From assembly GCA_964625835.1 (NCBI GenBank), contig CAZVES010000020.1, positions 1 through 23,675 on the forward strand: a stretch of DNA of 23,675 nt, in the 5' to 3' direction. Below are positions 15,612 to 22,434 of this stretch, in pieces (the first letter of the stretch is position 1; each line of letters begins with the position of its first letter). The position numbers were made by a program, and so were the translations under genes. The notes below the pieces were generated by a model that searched no databases, was not told the DNA's origin, and saw only the letters and a list, made by a program, of their open reading frames with translations. Source of the DNA: UBA5336 sp964625835. GTDB taxonomy: Bacteria > Pseudomonadota > Alphaproteobacteria > Caulobacterales > Hyphomonadaceae.

Positions 15612-15691
15612 CTGCCCGTTGAACGGGGCAGGCCAGCAGTCGAAATAAAGTGAATCGGGCGAACCGTTGGGCCTGTTGGCCTGGTTCGCCC
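15612..15691 (-). promoter_or_regulatory. pufA-pufL intercistronic hairpins
   Basis: Two stem-loops lie in the 155-bp gap. The one nearest pufA, 15657-15691, has a perfect 9-bp outer stem (GGGCGAACC with GGTTCGCCC) and an inner GGCC-TGTT-GGCC stem. The second, 15612-15631, pairs CTGCCC with GGGCAG. Neither is followed by a T-run on the minus strand. In Rhodobacter, hairpins at this position protect the pufBA part of the mRNA and give more antenna than reaction-centre message. I infer the same role here from place and structure. Confidence 0.75.
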
Positions 15692-15708
15692 TTTCCGTAT
15701 TGGGCCAC

Positions 15709-15897
15709 CTAGGCCTGTTCAATCACGTCAGTAATGTCCAGCGAGATCGCCGCCGAAGCAGACGGTGCCGTGCCGAGCCAGTTGAAGCGCGGCGTGCTGA
15801 GCAGGATGAAGTGAATGAGAATTGCCAGGGTGAAAAGAAACACGCCCAGAGCAACAAGCATCCGGCGCGGATCAAAAAGTAACCAAAGTCTCCACAT
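15709..15897 (-). CDS. pufA: Light-harvesting 1 (core antenna) alpha subunit
   Basis: This 62-aa single-span antenna polypeptide forms the LH1 ring round the reaction centre with PufB. The N-terminus MWRLWLLFDPRRMLVALGVF and the helix LAILIHFILLST are diagnostic. His29 is the bacteriochlorophyll a ligand, and the downstream PRFNWL matches the aromatic hydrogen-bonding region. A C-terminal tail of about 20 residues rich in Ala, Ser and Asp follows. The ATG at 15897 has AAGGAGA 8 nt upstream, and this Shine-Dalgarno overlaps the pufB stop codon, so the two are translationally linked. The B-A-L-M order is standard. Confidence 0.97.
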   Translation of the reverse strand: MWRLWLLFDPRRMLVALGVFLFTLAILIHFILLSTPRFNWLGTAPSASAAISLDITDVIEQA

Positions 15898-15910
15898 GTT
15901 TCAGGTCTCC

Positions 15911-16144
15911 TTATGCGAGAAATTGCAGGAATTGAGCGACCTGCGTTGCGGTCTCTGCGGCCGCGACATCAGTGTATCCCTCAGGTCCGGGGATCCACGG
16001 ACGCCACATCCAGACGAGGAAGTGGGCCACACAGGCGATGATTGTGAAAACGATGAAGCTGAACACGAACGCCTTGTGGAATTCCTGCGCTTCAGATGCC
16101 GATAAACCCGATAGGGTTTCCGGCGTTGAGGTGTCATTGGCCAT
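15911..16144 (-). CDS. pufB: Light-harvesting 1 (core antenna) beta subunit with C-terminal extension
   Basis: PufB is the outer polypeptide of the LH1 ring. The 77-aa sequence has the beta signature LSGLSASEAQEFHKAFVF, then one membrane helix, with the bacteriochlorophyll ligand His41 in AHFLVWMWRPW and the second conserved His at 23. Most LH1 beta chains stop soon after RPW. This one continues for about 27 residues (IPGPEGYTDVAAAETATQ, then a hydrophobic VAQFLQFLA). The ATG at 16144 has an excellent Shine-Dalgarno, AAAGGAGGT (16152-16160), 7 nt upstream, among the strongest in the window, as expected for an abundant protein. pufA follows after 13 bp. Confidence 0.97.
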   Translation of the reverse strand: MANDTSTPETLSGLSASEAQEFHKAFVFSFIVFTIIACVAHFLVWMWRPWIPGPEGYTDVAAAETATQVAQFLQFLA

Positions 16145-16211
16145 ATTCGGGACCTCCTTTGTTTGACTAGGCCTCTGCCGCTTTGGAAGCCCTGCGACGT
16201 GGGCATGCTTC

Positions 16212-16226
16212 TGGCGGAAACCGCCA
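16212..16226 (-). promoter_or_regulatory. Hairpin between the pufQ-like gene and pufB
   Basis: A perfect 6-bp stem with a 3-nt loop (TGGCGG-TTT-CCGCCA on the minus strand) lies in the 103-bp gap upstream of pufB, about 50 nt before its Shine-Dalgarno. It has no T-run after it. It may mark the 5' end of a processed pufBA message, by analogy with the processed puf transcripts of Rhodobacter. No clear separate puf promoter was found in the gap. Confidence 0.45.
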
Positions 16227-16247
16227 AAACTTTTGGTTACGGGTCAT

Positions 16248-16460
16248 TCAGCGCCCGGCGCCGACCCGCATGAAATCTCCATTCATGGAATTGACTGTGC
16301 CGGGGGAGCGGCGCGGTGTGGCTGAACGTTCGCCGGCAATGGAATCGGCAAGACAGCCGACGCAGTAGACAAGCGCGCTGGACAGGCTGAAGCCGCCATA
16401 GACGCCGAGCGCAGATGTGGAGCGCCTTCGGCGGTAAGATTTCAGGTTGGATCGGGCCAT
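16248..16460 (-). CDS. Small PufQ-like membrane protein between bchZ and pufB
   Basis: This 70-aa protein is in the exact place of pufQ, the small gene after bchZ whose product is thought to help bacteriochlorophyll supply. It begins with a basic stretch (MARSNLKSYRRRR), then one hydrophobic segment at about residues 17-41 (ALGVYGGFSLSSALVYCVGC), then a polar tail. PufQ proteins have the same plan and similar length (about 74 aa), but I see no strong residue-by-residue match, so the assignment rests on position and topology. Expression is well supported: AGGAG lies 7 nt before the ATG at 16460, and this Shine-Dalgarno overlaps the bchZ stop. Two cysteines in or near the helix are unusual. Confidence 0.6.
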   Translation of the reverse strand: MARSNLKSYRRRRSTSALGVYGGFSLSSALVYCVGCLADSIAGERSATPRRSPGTVNSMNGDFMRVGAGR

Positions 16461-16470
16461 GGTGTATCTC

Positions 16471-17928
16471 CTAGGCTGCAGCGGATGGGGATTGAGCGGG
16501 TGCGCACGCGGCCACGTCGGCCTGTGTCACGGTGGATCTGTCGGCCTTGCGCGCGCGCGCTTCGCATTGGTCGCGCAGGCTCTTGGCCGCGGAGATCCGC
16601 GTGAGCACCGGAAAGCGTTCGACTGCCTGGTCGAGGGCGCGGCTGGCATCGCCGTCCCAGGACACAGAGCGCTCTATGCGTGCAGGCGTTGCGTCGGCCT
16701 GGTCCATATCCTTCGAATGGGGAAGGATGTGGAACAGCGCGTCGAACAGCGCATTGCACACTTCCTGAACGATATAAGTCGCCCCCGAATAGCCCATGAA
16801 GGGCGTGCCCGTGTGGCGGCGGATGACGGCGCCTGGGAAACTTGCGGGGATGTAGGTCGAGCGCGCGCCGGCCTGTTGCAGGTACATGCGCTCATTGAAG
16901 CTGCCGAAGAGAACGAGCGGCGCGCCGTCCTCGATCGCTTCGAGCACGGCATCATTGTCGGACTTGCGACCGGCGCAGCGCGCGAAACTGAAGCTGCAGG
17001 GCAGGCCGAGGTCGGCCTCGAGATAGTTGCGCAGGCCCCGGGCATAGGTCTCGTTAGCCACGACGCCGAAATTGGCCGTGCCGAAAAAGTCCTGGGTGAC
17101 CGAGCGCCAGAGATCCCAGAGCGGCTTGATCGTCGTGTGCTTTTCGCGGGTGATGAAGGGTTCGGGATCAACGCCCGTCAGCTCGCCAAGGGTGCGTAGG
17201 AATTTCGTTGTCGAATGCAGCCCGATCGGCGCCTGCAGGTAGGGCTTGCCGATCGCCTCGCAAAGGGCGCGGCCAAATTCGCGATACATGCAGATGTTTA
17301 CATCCGCATCGGCGAGCTTGCGCACATCCTCGATGTGGCTGCCAAGGGGGAACACCATGTTCACCTCAAGGCCCATGCCTTCGACCATCCGGCGGATTTC
17401 GGCGAGGTCGGAGGGCATGTTGAACATGCCATAGCTCGGTCCGATGATGTTGACGCTGGGCGTCTCCCCATCCTTTTTCTTGCGCGGTTTCGGGTCGCGG
17501 CCCTTGGTCTGAGCAAACTCTGTCCACAGCCACAGGAGGGCGCGGTCGGCCGACTGCCACTGGTCTTCGTCAATGGTGCGCGGCAGGAAGCGCAGGATGT
17601 TTGAGCCTTCTGGCGTTACGCCGCCGCCGATCATTTCGGCGATGGAGCCGGTGACAACCACGGCGGGCAGTTCAGGGTCCAGCGCGGCGCGGGCGCGCTT
17701 CATGGCGCCTTCCGTGCCGCGCTGGCCAAGCTCTTCTTCGGCCAGGCCGGTGACGACGATTGGCAGTTCGTGGGGCGGCAGGGCGTCAGTGTAGTGAAGC
17801 ACACTGGTCACGGGCAGGTTCTCACAGCCCACCGGGCCGTCGATCACCACCTGCAATCCCTTGATCGCGGTAAAAACGTAGACGGAGCCCCAATAGCCCC
17901 CGGCGCGGTCATGGTCCTGAATCAGCAT
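16471..17928 (-). CDS. bchZ: Chlorophyllide a reductase subunit Z
   Basis: BchZ is one half of the catalytic BchYZ component of chlorophyllide a oxidoreductase, the nitrogenase-like enzyme that reduces ring B to the bacteriochlorin. The protein is 485 aa. The N-terminus has MLIQDHDRAGGYWGSVYVF, and Cys35 lies in IDGPVGCENLP. In the enzyme from Roseobacter denitrificans, Cys35 of BchZ is the fourth ligand of the [4Fe-4S] cluster shared with BchY. The C-terminal part contains the BchZ/BchB-like tail (PFMGYSGATYIVQEVCNALF, then WDGDASRALDQAVERFPVL). It overlaps the end of bchY by 7 bp. Its TAG stop is within the ribosome site of the next small gene. Confidence 0.97.
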   Translation of the reverse strand: MLIQDHDRAGGYWGSVYVFTAIKGLQVVIDGPVGCENLPVTSVLHYTDALPPHELPIVVTGLAEEELGQRGTEGAMKRARAALDPELPAVVVTGSIAEMIGGGVTPEGSNILRFLPRTIDEDQWQSADRALLWLWTEFAQTKGRDPKPRKKKDGETPSVNIIGPSYGMFNMPSDLAEIRRMVEGMGLEVNMVFPLGSHIEDVRKLADADVNICMYREFGRALCEAIGKPYLQAPIGLHSTTKFLRTLGELTGVDPEPFITREKHTTIKPLWDLWRSVTQDFFGTANFGVVANETYARGLRNYLEADLGLPCSFSFARCAGRKSDNDAVLEAIEDGAPLVLFGSFNERMYLQQAGARSTYIPASFPGAVIRRHTGTPFMGYSGATYIVQEVCNALFDALFHILPHSKDMDQADATPARIERSVSWDGDASRALDQAVERFPVLTRISAAKSLRDQCEARARKADRSTVTQADVAACAPAQSPSAAA

Positions 17929-19520
17929 CCGACCGGCTCCTCCAGATTGGCCGCGCGCTTGGCCGCGATGGCTAGCTTGCGACGCTGTTTGGCGCGGAAA
18001 TTCTCGTGCGGGTCGGGCGTGTCTTCCCAGACGCCGGCGGTGTCGCCTTCGCCCACGCCTGCGAAGAAGTCGCGCATTTCATCCATACGGGCCTTGCCGA
18101 CTATGGCCGCGTTGACGACCTGGGCCAGCGAGCCTGCACCGGCCGGGCCCATGAGAGGGCGTGCCGAGATGAGGTTGGTGAAGTAGAGGGAGGGCGTGCC
18201 CTTTTCCTTGGCTTTCTGGACCACGGGCGTGGTGCCGATGGCGAGGTCGGGCTTGAAGGCTTCCAGGGCGGCAAGGTCGGTTTCCAGCGAGGCGCGGAAG
18301 CGGATATCCACGCCCTTCGCCTTCAGCCAGGCTTCGTCATCGGCGCTGAACCGGGTGCGCGGGCAGGCCGTGCCAACATATTTCACGTCTGCGCCGCTCT
18401 CGACAAGCAGCCGCGCCACGATGAGCTCGGAGCCCTCATAGCCCGACACCGTGATCCGGCCCTTGATGGGCGAACCAGCCAGGGCGCCCGTGATGGCGGG
18501 CAGGACGGCATTCTTGGCCGCATCGATCTTGTCGCGAGCCACGCCGGCGCTCTCGCCAATGGCGTCCAGCCAGGCGGCGGTCCCGTCAACGCCCACGGGG
18601 GCCGAGCCCACGACCGGGCGACCGGCGGCCTCGAACTCGCGCACGCTGGCGGTGTAGAAGGGGTGGATCGCGGCGACGGACACGCAGTCCAGCGCGCTGT
18701 AAAGCTCTCGCCATTCGCGGGTGGGGACAGTCGCGCCAACGGCCAGCCCCATGGGCGCGATCATGCGTCCGATGATGACAGGATCAGCCGGGAACACCTC
18801 GCCGAGCAGCGTGATCTTCGGCAGGTCTGCCGTGTCGCCGGGCGCGCGGGGGACAGCGCCTTTCGTGGCCTCGGTGCGAGCATATTTCAGCATCGCGCCG
18901 GCCAGGACATCCTTGGCTTCGGCATGGGTCGGCACGCCAAAGCCCGGCACGTCGATGCCGATGATGCGCACGCCATTGATCTCGTCCGGAAGCAAGCGCA
19001 GGGGCACTCCGGAGGCCGTCGGCACGCAGAGATTTGTGACGACGATGGTGTCGTACTTGTGCGGGTCGGCCATCTTTTCGACGGCGGCCTTGATATCTTC
19101 GAACAGCTTGCCGGTGACCAGCGTCTCGGAATTGAAGGGCACATAGCCCACCGAGCGCTTGGCACCGTAGAAATGGGACACGAAGGTGAGGCCAAAGACG
19201 CAGCAGGCCGAACCCGAAAGGATCGTCGCGGTGCGCCGCATGCGCAGCCCGACACGCAGGGAGCCAAAGGCCGGGCACATGCTCTGTGGCTGGTCATGGG
19301 GACCGGTCGGGTAGTCGGCCGCATAGCGCTCCAGCAGGCTGGACTTGCCGGCCTGCTCGGCCGCCGCCTTCATCTCTGCCGCGCCGCCATGGCATCCGCT
19401 GCCGCCTTCGGGGGCGGGTGCAGTTTCGACCGGCGCACCGATGTCCACGGGCGCAGCGCCTGCGCCGTCATAAACGTGCTCGCCAGTCCTGGAAGTGTGA
19501 ATGTCGCCCCGGTCAGCCAT
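17922..19520 (-). CDS. bchY: Chlorophyllide a reductase subunit Y
   Basis: BchY is the partner of BchZ in the catalytic component of chlorophyllide a oxidoreductase. The protein is 532 aa. Cys82 (SMCPAFGSL), Cys107 (GSACCVFGL) and Cys165 (TNLCVPTASG) have spacings of 25 and 58. These equal the spacings of the known cluster ligands Cys62, Cys87 and Cys145 in Roseobacter denitrificans BchY, so the numbering is shifted by an N-terminal extension of about 20 residues rich in Ala, Pro and Gly. The ATG at 19520 has GAGGAG 9 nt upstream, located in the last codons of bchX. The genes bchX, bchY and bchZ are nearly contiguous, as needed for equal amounts of subunits. Confidence 0.97.
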   Translation of the reverse strand: MADRGDIHTSRTGEHVYDGAGAAPVDIGAPVETAPAPEGGSGCHGGAAEMKAAAEQAGKSSLLERYAADYPTGPHDQPQSMCPAFGSLRVGLRMRRTATILSGSACCVFGLTFVSHFYGAKRSVGYVPFNSETLVTGKLFEDIKAAVEKMADPHKYDTIVVTNLCVPTASGVPLRLLPDEINGVRIIGIDVPGFGVPTHAEAKDVLAGAMLKYARTEATKGAVPRAPGDTADLPKITLLGEVFPADPVIIGRMIAPMGLAVGATVPTREWRELYSALDCVSVAAIHPFYTASVREFEAAGRPVVGSAPVGVDGTAAWLDAIGESAGVARDKIDAAKNAVLPAITGALAGSPIKGRITVSGYEGSELIVARLLVESGADVKYVGTACPRTRFSADDEAWLKAKGVDIRFRASLETDLAALEAFKPDLAIGTTPVVQKAKEKGTPSLYFTNLISARPLMGPAGAGSLAQVVNAAIVGKARMDEMRDFFAGVGEGDTAGVWEDTPDPHENFRAKQRRKLAIAAKRAANLEEPVGC

Positions 19521-19523
19521 GGA

Positions 19524-20534
19524 TCATATCTCCTCGTAGACGATTTCGAGAGAAGCTTTGTTGCTCAGCGCCGCACCGCACATGTCTTCTTCGGTGGCCG
19601 GCTCCAGCACCCAGTCCTTGCCGGTTTCCTCTGCGGAGAAGAGGTCCAGCAGGCCGTCGCCGGAAAGCGGCGTGGGGTGGACAGGTGGCGCCGTGGCCAC
19701 GTTTACGCCCAGCTCTTCAAACAGGGAGGCCCATTGGGTGCCCGGCCGTCCGACGATCTGGTAATTTGCCGATTTCTTGCGGATATCATCATGCTGGGGG
19801 ATGGCTGACAGCACTGGAATGCCGACCTTCTCGGCGAAGGCGTGGGCCTCGCCGCTACCGTCATCCTTGTTGATCACCATACCTGCCACGCCGACATTGC
19901 CGCCGAGCTTACGGAAATATTCTACCGCAGAGCAGACATTGTTGGCGACATACAGCGACTGCATATCGTTAGAGGCCACGACGATAACCTTCTGGCACAT
20001 GTCCCGTGCGATCGGCAGACCGAAGCCGCCGCAGACCACGTCGCCCAGGAAGTCAAGCAGGACATAGTCGAAGTCCCATTCGTGAAAGCCGAGCTTTTCG
20101 AGCAGCTCAAAGCCATGAATGATGCCGCGACCGCCGCAGCCGCGACCAACCTCGGGCCCGCCCAGCTCCATGGCGTAGACGCCGTCGCGCTTGAAGCAGA
20201 CATCGCCGATCTTCACCTCTTCGCCGGCTTCCTTTTTCAGGGAGCTGGTCGCGATGATGGTTGGGCAGGCCTTGCCGCCAAATAGCAGGCTGGTGGTATC
20301 AGATTTCGGGTCGCAACCGATCAGCAGCACCTTCTTGCCAAGCTGGGCCATCATGTAGCTGAGATTGGCGAGCGTGAAGGACTTGCCGATCCCGCCCTTG
20401 CCATAGATCGCGATGATCTGGGTTTCCTTGGTCACTTCGCCCGTGGAAGGCGCCTCCGGCTCCTGCGCGGCTTCATCGCGTAAGGCGGCGTCGGCGGCTT
20501 CAATCGGCGAGTGTCCCTCAATCAATGTGGTCAT
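19524..20534 (-). CDS. bchX: Chlorophyllide a reductase iron protein subunit X
   Basis: BchX is the ATP-hydrolysing, NifH-like reductase that passes electrons to BchYZ. The protein is 336 aa. It has a P-loop GKGGIGKS at residues 45-52 and the two cysteines that hold the [4Fe-4S] cluster of the homodimer, Cys133 (GRGCGGRG) and Cys168 (DVVCGGFGLP). A DPKSDTT switch region is near 75-81. The N-terminal 35 residues before the P-loop domain are longer than in BchL and are typical of BchX, which separates it from BchL. The start overlaps the stop of bchC by 4 bp (ATGA). The last codons contain the Shine-Dalgarno of bchY. Confidence 0.97.
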   Translation of the reverse strand: MTTLIEGHSPIEAADAALRDEAAQEPEAPSTGEVTKETQIIAIYGKGGIGKSFTLANLSYMMAQLGKKVLLIGCDPKSDTTSLLFGGKACPTIIATSSLKKEAGEEVKIGDVCFKRDGVYAMELGGPEVGRGCGGRGIIHGFELLEKLGFHEWDFDYVLLDFLGDVVCGGFGLPIARDMCQKVIVVASNDMQSLYVANNVCSAVEYFRKLGGNVGVAGMVINKDDGSGEAHAFAEKVGIPVLSAIPQHDDIRKKSANYQIVGRPGTQWASLFEELGVNVATAPPVHPTPLSGDGLLDLFSAEETGKDWVLEPATEEDMCGAALSNKASLEIVYEEI

Positions 20535-21526
20535 GGCTGCAACTCCCAGTCGATGATCATTTTCAGGCAGGACGAATCGTCGAACGCCGTCTCGTAAGCG
20601 CCAGAAATGTCGTCAGGCGCGGTGGTATGGGTGATAAGTCCGTCGAGGCTCAGGACCCCGTCGCGGACCATGGCCAGCACGGCGTTCAGGTCCTCCGGGC
20701 GCCATTCGGCGGCCACGTGGAGGCTGATTTCCTTCATGAAGGCCGGCGGGAAGGCAAAGCTCGGCCGCTCCTTGTAGAAGCCAGCAAGGGTGATCTCTGC
20801 ACCCCGGGTGCAATGGGTGATCGCCTGGTCGATGGCCGCGATGCTGCCGCTGACATCGCAGGGCGCGCCATAGTCGAATCTTGTGTCGCTCGAGGGATCG
20901 ATCGCGGCGCTGCCCGTACGGCGCACCGGATTGGTTTCCCAGATGGTCGGCACCTGGCCCGTGATGGCGTCAGTGATGCGCGCAACCAGGCGGCCAAGCA
21001 CGCCATTGCCGATGACGAGGTCTGGCGCCTTGCCGCGCACGATGGCGTGGTGGGCCGTGGCGGCGAGGGCGAGCAATGTGTGCTGTGGGTCGGCATCCTC
21101 GCCGAGCAATGTGATCCGCGCGGCGGGCACGACGAGCCGGGAGGCACTGGCACCGAACAGGCCGCTGGCATCCTCATAGCAGGACGCGCCCGGGATGAAG
21201 GCCATCCGGCCCTCCATCTCGGGCTGGCCCGGCGCATGGATGATGCGGCCCACCGATTCGTAGCCCGGCACGAGGGGATAGCCCATGCCTGGAAAGGGCG
21301 GCATCTCTCCGGACCAGAGCATGCGCTCTGTACCCGTGCTGATTCCACTCCAGGCCACGTCCACGATGACATCGCCGTCGGCCGGTGCCTTGAGTTTCAG
21401 GGATGTGAGATCGGCCCTGCATTTGCCTGAGAAGACGACACCATGCGCTCTAAGGGCCGGCATCTGCGCGCGGTCGTCGGTGCGATGCTTGGCCGTGTGG
21501 GGGTGTAGGGCAGTGTCCAATTCCAT
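20531..21526 (-). CDS. bchC: Bacteriochlorophyllide a dehydrogenase (3-hydroxyethyl oxidising)
   Basis: BchC oxidises the C3 hydroxyethyl group of bacteriochlorophyllide to acetyl. It is an NAD-dependent medium-chain dehydrogenase-like enzyme. Diagnostic stretches are DVAWSGISTGTERMLW, MPPFPGMGYPLVPGYESVG and a Rossmann glycine motif, VIGNGVLGRL. Three starts are possible. ATG at 21526 (331 aa) coincides with the predicted transcription start, so translation may be leaderless. ATG at 21463 (310 aa, MPALRAHGVVF) gives the usual family length but has no Shine-Dalgarno. A TTG at 21565 lies upstream of the predicted transcript. I list 21526 and consider 21463 a serious alternative. It is the first gene of bchCXYZ-puf. 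Confidence 0.92.
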   Translation of the reverse strand: MELDTALHPHTAKHRTDDRAQMPALRAHGVVFSGKCRADLTSLKLKAPADGDVIVDVAWSGISTGTERMLWSGEMPPFPGMGYPLVPGYESVGRIIHAPGQPEMEGRMAFIPGASCYEDASGLFGASASRLVVPAARITLLGEDADPQHTLLALAATAHHAIVRGKAPDLVIGNGVLGRLVARITDAITGQVPTIWETNPVRRTGSAAIDPSSDTRFDYGAPCDVSGSIAAIDQAITHCTRGAEITLAGFYKERPSFAFPPAFMKEISLHVAAEWRPEDLNAVLAMVRDGVLSLDGLITHTTAPDDISGAYETAFDDSSCLKMIIDWELQP

Positions 21527-21529
21527 GGT

Positions 21530-21573
21530 TGTCAGTATAAGTTTACAGATTGCGCTGTCAAACAAAAATGACG
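21530..21573 (-). promoter_or_regulatory. bchC promoter covered by two PpsR/CrtJ boxes
   Basis: Two boxes fit TGT-N12-ACA: 21530-21547 matches exactly, and 21556-21573 has one mismatch (ACG). They are 8 bp apart, the arrangement described for the Rhodobacter capsulatus bchC promoter bound by CrtJ. On the minus strand a perfect -35 TTGACA (21561-21556) and a -10 TATACT (21539-21534) are separated by 16 bp and lie inside the two boxes. Repression would therefore block polymerase directly. The predicted start of transcription is about 21527. It should drive bchCXYZ and the puf genes. Confidence 0.85.
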
Positions 21574-21628
21574 CACCCGGGCACGATTTTCCGGTGGTGC
21601 GACGCGGCGGCGCTTATCCGGGACAACC

Positions 21629-22363
21629 CTATTGCGCGTGTGGAATGCGTTTGTAGATCGCCCTGCGATGGTAGAGGATCAGGCCTAGTCCCACGATCAG
21701 GGGGGCCGACCAGAGGGCAGGCGTCAGCGCCGCTTCGGGCAGAATGCGCACAGCGCCGAAGGCGAAAAAGGCCGTGTAGACCGAAATACCCGCTCCGATT
21801 AGCGCCTTGATATGCTCGGCGAGCCATTCAAGCATGTCGGGCAAGGGTTTGTAGAGGTAGTAGAGATTGGTCGCCACGGTGGCGAAGCCGACAATGGACA
21901 TCAGGCCGAGTAGGGGCACGTCGACCTCAAATCCCTGCCAGGCGCAATTGGCCGCCGCGACGAGTAGCAGACCCTGAAGGCCGAGATTGTGCCAGGACCG
22001 GCCCTTTTCCCGCGCCCGCTTGTGGCGCACGCAGAGCCAGCCATACCAGGCGAGATTCACTGTCAGTATGGCGAGATACAGCATCATCCAACCGAAGATC
22101 GCGCGAATCATCGCTGCGTTGCCGAGGTCTGGATGGGAGGCGAGGTGCGGATGCGTGGCGATCGGCGCGATCAGTGTGCAGAGGCTCATGCCGACTGCGA
22201 AAGTACCCGTGACCAGCATCATGGCGGTGAACAGCGCGCCGCCGCCGCGATGGATCTTGCCGCCCTTGCGCCCGCCCACCGGGATCCAGAATGAGATGAG
22301 TCCGACCGCCCCGGTCACGATGTGACAGGCCACCAAAAGGTGGAAGAGGTCAGGCACACTCAT
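21629..22363 (-). CDS. Uncharacterised multi-spanning membrane protein (DUF2306-like)
   Basis: I do not recognise a named function. The 244-aa protein has about seven hydrophobic segments spread over the whole length, with short loops. The first part (LLVACHIVTGAVGLISF, then HRGGGALFTAMMLVTGTF) resembles the DUF2306 membrane-protein family: a His before the first glycine-rich helix and a second His-Arg-Gly-Gly before the next. Conserved His in membrane segments suggests possible haem or metal binding, but this is a guess. The start is uncertain: ATG at 22363 lacks a good Shine-Dalgarno, and a TTG at 22390 would add nine residues. It points toward bchC on the same strand, about 100 bp upstream of the bchC start. 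The bchC promoter lies between them, so co-transcription is not required. Confidence 0.7.
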   Translation of the reverse strand: MSVPDLFHLLVACHIVTGAVGLISFWIPVGGRKGGKIHRGGGALFTAMMLVTGTFAVGMSLCTLIAPIATHPHLASHPDLGNAAMIRAIFGWMMLYLAILTVNLAWYGWLCVRHKRAREKGRSWHNLGLQGLLLVAAANCAWQGFEVDVPLLGLMSIVGFATVATNLYYLYKPLPDMLEWLAEHIKALIGAGISVYTAFFAFGAVRILPEAALTPALWSAPLIVGLGLILYHRRAIYKRIPHAQ

Positions 22364-22434
22364 CGGTAGAGTATTCCATGACAGCTGCAACTTGGCTAGA
22401 CTGTTTGAAGTGTAAAGCTACGGAGACAGCGCCC

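Noticed and set aside
18006..19808. A 600-codon open frame on the plus strand
   Set aside because: It lies fully antisense to bchY and bchX, whose protein families are certain. High GC creates long mirror frames; the translation is His/Gly/Arg-rich with no family pattern.
22364..22434. PpsR box between the membrane protein and the P450
   Set aside because: TGT half-sites occur (for example at 22411) but no partner ACA at the right distance; no convincing box.
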